Positions 1-5,760 of a stretch of DNA of 6,494 nt are shown here, in pieces. Under the pieces are notes generated by a model. It was not told where the DNA came from. It made no database searches and worked only from the letters and a program-made list of their open reading frames with translations. Source of the DNA: SAR324 cluster bacterium (GTDB lineage: Bacteria > SAR324 > NAC60-12); assembly GCA_028822475.1 (NCBI GenBank), contig JAPKDT010000119.1, positions 1 through 6,494 of the forward strand. Direction: 5' to 3'. Position 1 is the stretch's first letter. Every line of letters begins with the position of its first letter. The position numbers and the translations under genes are program-made.

Positions 1-1
1 A

Positions 2-61
2 GAAGGGGCGCTTTATCTGAACGGGGAAAAAGTATTAGAAAAAGGTGTATTTTTGTTTTAG
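2..61 (+). CDS. Possible C-terminal end of an unidentified upstream gene (partial)
   Basis: From base 2 the + strand reads 19 sense codons (EGALYLNGEK then VLEKGVFLF) to a TAG at 59-61. The stretch is open to the left edge and lies on the same strand as everything else. The terminator at 139-160 makes sense if a transcript arrives from the left. The pattern LYLNGEKVLEKG looks like a plausible protein tail with a beta-turn, but it is too short to assign to a family. A reading frame of this length could be open by chance, so this is a modest-confidence call. A missing transporter ATPase or a sugar-pathway enzyme would both fit the context, but nothing here identifies either. Confidence 0.35.
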   Translation, partial: EGALYLNGEKVLEKGVFLF

Positions 62-138
62 TATATTTAATAAATCATATTTAAAACTTGAGAGAAACGG
101 AATATTTTTGTATTTAAAAGACCTACTGTGAATAATTT

Positions 139-160
139 CGGGCGGGGTGCGTCCGTTTTT
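139..160 (+). terminator. Rho-independent terminator upstream of the transport operon
   Basis: CGGGCG (139-144) pairs with CGTCCG (150-155) to give a six-pair G/C-rich stem with one G-U pair. The loop is GGGTG, and five T residues follow directly (156-160). This is the classic layout of an intrinsic terminator on the + strand. It sits about 80 nt after the stop codon at 59-61 and before the operator at 193-206. It would therefore end the upstream transcript and insulate the downstream unit. The stem is short, so efficiency may be moderate. Confidence 0.65.
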
Positions 161-192
161 ACATTTCTGTGAAAAACGCAGGAGTGACGTAA

Positions 193-206
193 CGCAAACG
201 TTTGCG
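193..206. promoter_or_regulatory. LacI/PurR-family operator (perfect 14-bp palindrome)
   Basis: CGCAAACGTTTGCG is a perfect palindrome centred on the CpG at 199-200. The core GCAAACGTTTGC matches the general operator form of LacI-family regulators, two half-sites meeting at a central CG. It closely resembles the consensus recalled for E. coli PurR, though many sugar-responsive LacI-family proteins use similar sites. It lies about 75 bp before the start codon of the binding-protein gene, where a repressor could block transcription. The regulator is not encoded in the window. Given the genes downstream, a sugar- or sugar-acid-responsive repressor is more likely than a purine one. Confidence 0.7.
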
Positions 207-211
207 CAATA

Positions 212-230
212 ATTTTGCATGACGCAAAAT
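212..230. promoter_or_regulatory. Second inverted repeat next to the operator
   Basis: ATTTTGC (212-218) and GCAAAAT (224-230) are perfect 7-bp inverted arms around a 5-bp spacer. The centre, base 221, is about 21 bp from the centre of the palindrome at 193-206, or two helical turns, so proteins bound to both would lie on the same DNA face. The half-sites point the opposite way from those of the first palindrome and have a different spacing. It may therefore be a site for a second regulator, a weaker auxiliary site, or a small hairpin in the 5' leader. Function is inferred only. Confidence 0.4.
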
Positions 231-271
231 GCTCTATCCAGTGTTGCAAATGATTGTTAATTATATCCTAA

Positions 272-277
272 AAGGAG
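272..277 (+). promoter_or_regulatory. Ribosome binding site of the binding-protein gene
   Basis: AAGGAG lies four bases before the ATG at 282 and is the strongest Shine-Dalgarno match in the window. It fixes the start of the binding-protein gene and fits the high expression that solute-binding proteins need. The permease and dehydratase genes downstream have much weaker sites. Confidence 0.8.
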
Positions 278-281
278 AATC

Positions 282-1946
282 ATGACCAAAGCAAAAACAA
301 TAAACCGTCGCCAATTTGTTAAGGACGCGTCTACGGCTGTTGCCGGAGCAAGCGTAATTGCCGCTGGTTCAGGTGCAAGTCTTGGCCTATTCGCCAAGAG
401 TGCTTCTGCTGCAAGTAACCTAAGAAGTGATATTTTGAAAGTCCCAGGAGTTGGAAAGGGATCACCTACAGATTCTGACTGGCAAAAAGTCGGAGCCATG
501 TGTCTTAATCCGACAAAGGCACGTGTTTCAAAAGGTGAGTTTGATGGGGTTGAGTTGACCTTCATGGGACTGAACAATCAGAACCTGCACAACTTTCTGT
601 TCAGAGGATTTCTGAAGCCTTGGGAGAAATATACTGGTGCAAAAATAAAATGGATTGATTTAGCGCAGGCGGATTATAATGCACGACTTCAACAATCCAT
701 TGCTACCCAAACGGTGGACTTTGATATTTTAGAAATGGGCGCTCCGTTTGAAGGTGATGTCTGTGGAAAAGGACTTGCCTCAGAAATGCCTGAATGGGTC
801 AAGGAACAAATCGAGATGGATGACTATGTCGATTATCTGAAAGCTCCAGTTGGAACTTGGAATGGAAAAACATATCGGGTTTCAATTGACGGAGATTGTC
901 ACAACTTCAACTACAGGGCAGATTATTTTAAAGATGCCGGATTTGCAGCTGCCTGGAAGTCTGAAGGCCACAAAGGAGCATGGGGTGTTCCAAAAACTTG
1001 GCAACAGGTACAGGAAGTAAGTAAATTTCTAAAAGGTAAAAAAGACCCAACCTTTGGAGGTGATGCATACGGTTATCTTGATCCTGCTAAAGGATGGGGA
1101 GGATTCGGTTTCTATTTCCTAGCCAGCCGCGCAACTGCCTATGCAAAGCATCCGAACGATCCAGCGTGGTTGTTTGACGCAGATACGATGAAACCCCGTG
1201 TGAATAATCCAGCTTGGGTTCGGGCAATTCAGGATGTAATTGACGTATTGCCTTCACAACCAGCCAACCAATTGAATGCCGATCCAGGTACTACTGCATT
1301 TCAGCAGTTTCTTGCAGGAACCGGATCAATGCTATCTTGGTGGGGTGATGTCGGTTCAATGGCAAAAACCAGTGACGGCTCTGTAGTTGGTGATGTCGTA
1401 GGTTTCGACATGCTTCCTGGATCAGACGATGTTTATAATTCTCAAACTGGCAAATGGGACACACTGCCAGGTGGCCCAAACTACGCTCCAAATATGGCCT
1501 ACATTGGCTGGGGAGTATATGTGATGGCCCGTGTAGACAGTAATTCCAAAAAGCGTAAGGCTGCTTGGAGCGCTGCAGCTCACCTTGGGGGCAAAGATAT
1601 ATCTCTCTGGGCTTCTGCTTATCCTTCTGGTTTCCAACCATATCGCAATAGTCACTTCAACATTGATGAATGGGTCAATGCTGGCTATGATAGGGCGTTT
1701 ATCACTTCCTATTTGGAATCTGAGTCAAATTCATACAACCATCCTAATGCTGCAATTGAGCCTCGTATTCCTGGGATTTTTCAGTACTACAGTGTAGCAG
1801 AAGATGAGTTGTCTAAAATATTTGCAGGAAAGTTTGATGCCCAGACTGGAGCCGATAACATTGCGGCTGCCTGGGAGAAACTTACTGATCAGATAGGCAG
1901 GAAAAAGCAACTCGAGCTTTACCGTGGCTCTCTCGGTTTGTCATAA
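282..1946 (+). CDS. ABC transporter solute-binding protein, family 1 (carbohydrate type), Tat-exported
   Basis: This is the periplasmic binding protein of a carbohydrate-type ABC importer. It captures the solute and delivers it to the two permeases encoded next. The 554-residue product starts with a twin-arginine signal: NRRQFVK (8-14), then a hydrophobic A/G-rich stretch and a likely signal peptidase I site after ASA (41-43), so it is exported folded. No lipobox cysteine is present. The mature part shows SBP family 1 features: a beta-strand start near 90-97 (ELTFMGLN), a first-lobe segment ending in DFDILEMG (146-153), many Trp/Tyr residues suited to stacking on sugars (for example WWGD 353-356), and a C-terminal helix with AAAWEKLTDQIGRKKQ (528-543). 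Cys74, Cys161 and Cys206 could allow a disulfide. The protein is about 100 residues longer than typical sugar-binding members. The start is fixed by the RBS at 272-277, and the gene ends in tandem TAA TAA stops. The ligand cannot be read from sequence; the neighbours suggest a sugar or sugar acid. Confidence 0.9.
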   Translation: MTKAKTINRRQFVKDASTAVAGASVIAAGSGASLGLFAKSASAASNLRSDILKVPGVGKGSPTDSDWQKVGAMCLNPTKARVSKGEFDGVELTFMGLNNQNLHNFLFRGFLKPWEKYTGAKIKWIDLAQADYNARLQQSIATQTVDFDILEMGAPFEGDVCGKGLASEMPEWVKEQIEMDDYVDYLKAPVGTWNGKTYRVSIDGDCHNFNYRADYFKDAGFAAAWKSEGHKGAWGVPKTWQQVQEVSKFLKGKKDPTFGGDAYGYLDPAKGWGGFGFYFLASRATAYAKHPNDPAWLFDADTMKPRVNNPAWVRAIQDVIDVLPSQPANQLNADPGTTAFQQFLAGTGSMLSWWGDVGSMAKTSDGSVVGDVVGFDMLPGSDDVYNSQTGKWDTLPGGPNYAPNMAYIGWGVYVMARVDSNSKKRKAAWSAAAHLGGKDISLWASAYPSGFQPYRNSHFNIDEWVNAGYDRAFITSYLESESNSYNHPNAAIEPRIPGIFQYYSVAEDELSKIFAGKFDAQTGADNIAAAWEKLTDQIGRKKQLELYRGSLGLS

Positions 1947-1974
1947 TAAAACACAAATCCTGAAACAATAGTTT

Positions 1975-2005
1975 GACCGGCGGTGGGAAGCAAATGCCGT
2001 CGGTC
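1975..2005 (+). other. Stem-loop between binding-protein and permease genes
   Basis: GACCGGCGG (1975-1983) pairs with CCGTCGGTC (1997-2005) to give a nine-pair, G/C-rich stem with one G-U pair and a 13-nt loop. No T-run follows (the next bases are TTACC), so it is not a standard intrinsic terminator. It lies 28 nt after the stop codon of the binding-protein gene and about 70 nt before the first permease. Hairpins in this place are known, as in malE-malF, to protect the 3' end of the binding-protein message and cut read-through, so that more binding protein than permease is made. That role is inferred here from position and structure. Confidence 0.6.
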
Positions 2006-2073
2006 TTACCTGCTTTCGAAGATTCTTCACCACAATTAGATATTTACCTAATACACGTCGAAATTAGATTAAG

Positions 2074-3165
2074 ATGACATCGACTTACGTCGGCACGGAT
2101 CATATTCCTCCTAAACGGAAAGCTATCGGACAGGCAATGATTCTCATTGCTACTATTTTGTTAGTTGCTCTTTTCATCACACAAACTTTATTTAAAGCCG
2201 GTAACATTGCCGCTGGATTTGAGAACTGGCGTCCTGTCCTCTATGCATACCTGATTTGGTCTATAGCTCTATGCTGGGGGATTACCCTAATCAAAGGCGA
2301 ACGAGGTCATCGTGCCCTTTTTGTTCTGCCGGCCTTTCTTTTCACAATTGCGATGGTGATTTTTCCTCTCATTTTTAGTGTGTACATTTCTCTACACGAC
2401 TGGAATCTTAGTGCATTCGATGGACAAAAGTTCAATGGCATTGACAATTTTATAGCTTTACTTGAAGACACCTATTACTGGAACTCCATGTTGAACATGG
2501 TCTATTACTTAATTGCAATCCTGTTCGAATATGCAATAGCCTTCGGACTCGCACTCTTACTAAACGCACAAATCGTAGCCAGAAAATTCTTTCGGGTAGT
2601 GTTCCTGATGCCGTTAATGCTAAGTCCGGTTGCAGTCAGTTGGATGTTAGGTAAGTCACTTATGGAGTATCGTTTTGGACCGGCGGCGTCCCTTGCACGA
2701 CAATTAGGTTGGGAAAGTCCAGCATTCTTTTCAACCCCAGAAATCGCACGCTTGAGCATAATGATCTTGGATGCATGGACTTTTATACCGTTCATGATGA
2801 TCATGTTACTCGCAGGATTGCAGGCATTGCCCAAAGAAGTCAATGAAGCCGCAAGAATTGATGGAGCTAACAACTGGCAGCATTTCTGGAATATCACCTT
2901 CCCGCTAATGCTTCCCGTAAGTATCACGGCAACTGTAATACGGATTATTTTTAAATTAAAACTTGCAGACATCGTCATTAATGTAACTTCCGGAGGACCT
3001 GGAGGGGCAACAGATACCGTTACAAGTTTTATTTTCCGGGAGTACCGAGATCGTTCAAATGTGGGATATGGAACAATGATGGCAGTGGTTTTTCTGATAA
3101 TAATTATCATCCTGATGACTGCCTTGCTAAATTTACTAAACCGTTGGATGAGCAAAGTTACTTGA
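2074..3165 (+). CDS. Carbohydrate ABC transporter permease, MalF/UgpA type
   Basis: This is one of the two inner-membrane subunits of the importer, a binding-protein-dependent transport permease. The 363-residue product has about eight hydrophobic segments (near residues 18-38, 55-73, 82-106, 140-163, 172-192, 226-249, 277-295, 334-356). The first two come before the usual six-helix core, as in MalF-type subunits. The cytoplasmic EAA loop that docks on the ATPase is clear: EAARIDG (258-264), then Ile274 and Pro277 at the spacing of the EAA-G-I-LP consensus. NVTSGGPGGATDT (303-315) and the FxxxxRxxxVGYGTMMA-like stretch near 321-337 are also typical of this subunit. The gene begins 127 nt after the binding-protein gene, past the hairpin at 1975-2005. 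The ATG at 2074 has only a weak Shine-Dalgarno sequence (TTAAG), which fits lower expression than the binding protein. The MalG-type partner starts 27 nt downstream. Confidence 0.9.
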   Translation: MTSTYVGTDHIPPKRKAIGQAMILIATILLVALFITQTLFKAGNIAAGFENWRPVLYAYLIWSIALCWGITLIKGERGHRALFVLPAFLFTIAMVIFPLIFSVYISLHDWNLSAFDGQKFNGIDNFIALLEDTYYWNSMLNMVYYLIAILFEYAIAFGLALLLNAQIVARKFFRVVFLMPLMLSPVAVSWMLGKSLMEYRFGPAASLARQLGWESPAFFSTPEIARLSIMILDAWTFIPFMMIMLLAGLQALPKEVNEAARIDGANNWQHFWNITFPLMLPVSITATVIRIIFKLKLADIVINVTSGGPGGATDTVTSFIFREYRDRSNVGYGTMMAVVFLIIIIILMTALLNLLNRWMSKVT

Positions 3166-3192
3166 ACCAAAGAGCCATACAATTAATATTTC

Positions 3193-4125
3193 TTGAGCCT
3201 GTTAGGGCACATTAATTTTTTACCGAAAAAAACTGTGAGTGACTCTTACCGAGGTGTGAACATCATTGTCTATCGTATCCTGATTTATAGTGCATTATTG
3301 TTTTGGGCATTTTTATGTTTGTTCCCCATTTACTGGACAATCACGACATCTTTCAAAACCGCGGTCAATGTTACACAAGGGCATCTTATTCCATGGGTTG
3401 ACTTCGTACCTAAATGGATTGGTTTTCGTTCACTGGGACTGTCTCCTGAAACCTTCTTTCAGATTTCAACTGTTCGGGATGAGTTTGTGAAAAGATTCGT
3501 TAACAGTGTCATAACTTCCACTAGCGCTTCAATATTAGCAGTTATGCTGGGTTCCCTTGCTGCCTACGGACTCAGTCGTTTCGAGTACAAATTAGGTTTT
3601 ATCAAAAATACGGACATTTCTTTTTTCTTCCTTTCACAGATGATCCTTCCTCCGGTAGTCCTCGCATTACCGTTTCTGGTCCTATACCGCGAGTTGGCAT
3701 TGCTTGATACAACTATTGGCCTGGTTATGCTTTATGGACTCATGGTTCTACCAATAGTAATCTGGATAATGCGAGATCAATTCAGTACAATTCCAATTGA
3801 ACTTGAAGAAGCTGGCCTAGTGGACGGTCTCAGTGTTTGGGGAGTATTCCTGCGGATCGTACTGCCAATTTCCTTTCCAGGAATGGTCGCGGCTTTCATT
3901 CTGTGTCTTGTGTTGACTTGGAACGAATATTTTTTTGCGGCGCTCCTGACGAGTGCCGACGCAAAAACTTTACCTGTGATGGTGGCCAGTCAAACAGGAT
4001 CACAAGGTATTAACTGGTGGTCGATGGCAGCACTTTCTACTGCAGCCATCGCACCTCTGGCTATTATTGGGGTTTTCCTTGAAAGTTATATTGTAAAAGG
4101 TCTTTCAACAGGCGCGGTTAAATAA
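3193..4125 (+). CDS. Carbohydrate ABC transporter permease, MalG/UgpE type
   Basis: This is the second membrane subunit of the importer, pairing with the MalF-type protein encoded just upstream. The 310-residue product has six hydrophobic segments (about 28-50, 105-126, 143-165, 172-193, 228-249, 280-300) and a periplasmic loop after the first. Its EAA loop reads EAGLVDG (206-212), then Ile222, Leu224 and Pro225 at consensus spacing. The second Ala of EAA is Gly, a common variant. The C-terminus KGLSTGAVK (302-310) is the hallmark end of MalG-type subunits, usually with one more Gly. An in-frame TAA at 3184-3186 limits the N-terminus. The first possible start is TTG at 3193, with no convincing RBS; GTG at 3235 and GTG at 3256 are alternatives that remove only 14 or 21 residues before the first helix. 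Family and end are certain, the exact start is not. UxaA follows after 22 nt, so co-transcription is likely. Confidence 0.88.
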   Translation: MSLLGHINFLPKKTVSDSYRGVNIIVYRILIYSALLFWAFLCLFPIYWTITTSFKTAVNVTQGHLIPWVDFVPKWIGFRSLGLSPETFFQISTVRDEFVKRFVNSVITSTSASILAVMLGSLAAYGLSRFEYKLGFIKNTDISFFFLSQMILPPVVLALPFLVLYRELALLDTTIGLVMLYGLMVLPIVIWIMRDQFSTIPIELEEAGLVDGLSVWGVFLRIVLPISFPGMVAAFILCLVLTWNEYFFAALLTSADAKTLPVMVASQTGSQGINWWSMAALSTAAIAPLAIIGVFLESYIVKGLSTGAVK

Positions 4126-4147
4126 AATTAAAGACTAAATAAGCACG

Positions 4148-5662
4148 ATGAGATTACACCCAAAAGATAATGTAGGGCTGGCCCTGACAAAACTAAAAGA
4201 GAACTGTTCTTTTGAAAACGTCATTACCCAAAATAATATCCCAGCTGGACATAAAATAGCTTTAGTAGATATACAAAAAGGAGATACAGTAAAGAAATAT
4301 AACCAGATTATTGGTTTCGCTTCTCAAACTATTCTAGCGGGCGATCATGTTCACACTCACAACATTGAGTTTCGTTCCTTTGAAAGACTTCCTGAATCCG
4401 ACTTAACAAACAATAACTCAGCAAACACAGTATCCAAAAGTCTTTATTCAGTAGAAACGGCAAGCTTTAAGGGTTATTTGAGACCAAATGGGAAAGTGGG
4501 AACCAGGAATTATATAGGAATTATTAGTACCGTCAACTGCTCCGCAACAGTATGTAAAAGAATTGCTGACAATTTCAAAGAAGACGTTTTAGCTTCTTAT
4601 CCAAATGCTGATGGAGTCATCGCCTTGACTCATGACAGCGGTTGCGGAATGTCGATTGAAGGAGAGGGACTTGCCATGCTGCAGCGGGTTTTGACTGGTT
4701 ATGCGGAACATCCAAATTTTGTGGGAATATTAATCGTCGGTTTGGGTTGTGAAGTAAATCAAGTTTCTGCTCTGATTAAAAAAATAGAGCCCAATGACGA
4801 ACAGCAGATCCGAACACTCGTCATTCAAGAAAATGAAGGAACAAGAAAAACTATCGAAAACGGTGTCAAAATAGTTGAAGAGTTTTTGGAGGGATTAACA
4901 GATTTACAGAGAGAGAATGTATCAGCAAAACATCTGTGTATCGGATTAGAATGCGGGGGTTCTGATGCTTACTCCGGAATTAGCGCAAATCCCGCTTTGG
5001 GAGCGGCAGCAGACTTGGTTGTAGAACAAGGCGGTACCGTAATATTAAGTGAAACTCCGGAAATATATGGTGCAGAACATTTACTCATTCAAAGAGCAGT
5101 AACTCCGGAGGTTGGTAAAAAACTTATGGATTTAATTCTCTGGTGGGAAAATTATGTGGAAATACACCAAGGTTCATTAAACAATAATCCTTCTCCAGGA
5201 AATAAAGCCGGCGGGATTAGTACCATCCTGGAAAAATCTTTGGGCGCCGTCTCAAAAGGCGGAACTTCAAAGTTAATGGACGTAATTAACTATGCAGAAC
5301 CTGCAAAGTCAAAAGGTTTGGTTTTCATGGATTCGCCAGGTTATGATCCTGTTTCAGTTACTGGACAAGTTGCTTCTGGCGCAAATGTAGTATGCTTCAC
5401 AACCGGAAGAGGTTCTGTTTTTGGCTGTAAGCCAGTTCCTAGTCTGAAGTTAGCTACCAACTCACCTATGTTTAATCGAATGGATGAAGATATGGATATA
5501 AACTGCGGGGAGATCCTTGACGGAACAATTAATGTTCAGGAATTGGGATTGATCATTTTTAAACAAATTTTAGCAACTGCCTCAGGAGAATTAACTAAAA
5601 GTGAAGAATTTGGTTTTGGGGATTTTGAATTTGCGCCATGGATAATTGGGGCTGTTATGTAG
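4148..5662 (+). CDS. uxaA: UxaA-family sugar-acid dehydratase (altronate/galactarate dehydratase family)
   Basis: This is a cytoplasmic lyase of the altronate/galactarate dehydratase family, which removes water from a sugar acid to give a 2-keto-3-deoxy acid. The 504 residues are close to E. coli UxaA length and join both family modules. An N-terminal SAF domain (about 1-80) shows HPKDNVG (4-10), IPAGHK (31-36) and GDHVHTHN (65-72). A linker of about 25 residues leads to the catalytic domain, with RPNGKVGTRN (112-121), NCS (130-132), THDSGCG (161-167), GLGCEVNQ (198-205), ECGGSDAYSG (268-277), TGRGS (419-423), NSP (438-440), Cys453 and the family ending PWIIGAVM. The conserved His and Cys residues are candidates for metal and substrate binding. 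An in-frame stop at 4136-4138 leaves ATG 4148 as the first start; its RBS is weak. Some bacteria, such as Campylobacter jejuni in its fucose locus, split this protein into two genes; here it is intact. Altronate is the namesake substrate, but the SDR neighbour suggests L-fuconate or a relative. The symbol names the family, not a proven substrate. Confidence 0.88.
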   Translation: MRLHPKDNVGLALTKLKENCSFENVITQNNIPAGHKIALVDIQKGDTVKKYNQIIGFASQTILAGDHVHTHNIEFRSFERLPESDLTNNNSANTVSKSLYSVETASFKGYLRPNGKVGTRNYIGIISTVNCSATVCKRIADNFKEDVLASYPNADGVIALTHDSGCGMSIEGEGLAMLQRVLTGYAEHPNFVGILIVGLGCEVNQVSALIKKIEPNDEQQIRTLVIQENEGTRKTIENGVKIVEEFLEGLTDLQRENVSAKHLCIGLECGGSDAYSGISANPALGAAADLVVEQGGTVILSETPEIYGAEHLLIQRAVTPEVGKKLMDLILWWENYVEIHQGSLNNNPSPGNKAGGISTILEKSLGAVSKGGTSKLMDVINYAEPAKSKGLVFMDSPGYDPVSVTGQVASGANVVCFTTGRGSVFGCKPVPSLKLATNSPMFNRMDEDMDINCGEILDGTINVQELGLIIFKQILATASGELTKSEEFGFGDFEFAPWIIGAVM

Positions 5663-5760
5663 TTTTTTAGTTTCAAGCAACACTTACACTCCTGGAGGAT
5701 ACCTACCATATTTTAGTAAATATACTTAAATTAATTTAACATTTAAAGATAAAGGAACAT
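5663..5760 (+). other. A/T-rich gap with a 14-bp palindrome before the SDR gene
   Basis: This 98-nt gap is longer than the other gaps downstream of the first permease. It contains the perfect palindrome TTAAATTAATTTAA (5726-5739) and a sequence close to a -10 element, TATACT (5721-5726), though no good -35 box lies 16-18 bp upstream. The T-run right after the uxaA stop has no stem before it, so no terminator is called. The gap could hold a secondary promoter or operator for the SDR gene. Palindromes made only of A and T arise easily by chance in such DNA, so confidence is low. Confidence 0.3.
5752..5757 (+). promoter_or_regulatory. Ribosome binding site of the SDR gene
   Basis: AAGGAA, with its GGA core ending four bases before the ATG at 5761, is a good Shine-Dalgarno match. 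It supports this start over the internal ATG at residue 11, which would cut into the cofactor-binding fold. Confidence 0.7.

Noticed and set aside
35..249. Short minus-strand open frames in the leader region
   Set aside because: They run through the terminator (139-160) and the operator (193-206), have low-complexity translations and lack a convincing RBS.
203..266. Sigma-70 type promoter between the operator and the first gene
   Set aside because: TTGCGC, TTTTGC and TTGCAA resemble -35 boxes and TTATAT a -10 box, but no pair has 16-18 bp spacing with acceptable matches, so no promoter is assigned.
1291..1655. Two overlapping minus-strand open frames inside the binding-protein gene
   Set aside because: Both are antisense to well-supported binding-protein sequence, overlap each other in different frames and have no family features.
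2036..2053. Inverted repeat ATTAG/CTAAT before the first permease
   Set aside because: Arms of only five A/T-rich bases with an eight-base gap are expected by chance in this composition.
2505..3182. 225-codon open frame on the minus strand opposite the first permease
   Set aside because: It lies antisense to a clear MalF-type permease with an intact EAA loop. Its translation has no recognisable motif and is rich in K, R, I and T, as expected of a shadow frame.
5663..5672. T-run directly after the uxaA stop as a terminator
   Set aside because: I could not find a G/C-rich stem just before it, so the terminator pattern is incomplete and read-through into the SDR gene is more likely.
5691..5715. 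CCTGGAGG as an RBS for a small gene in the gap
   Set aside because: The following codons begin with ATA and reach a stop after a few residues, and no ATG, GTG or TTG is suitably spaced.
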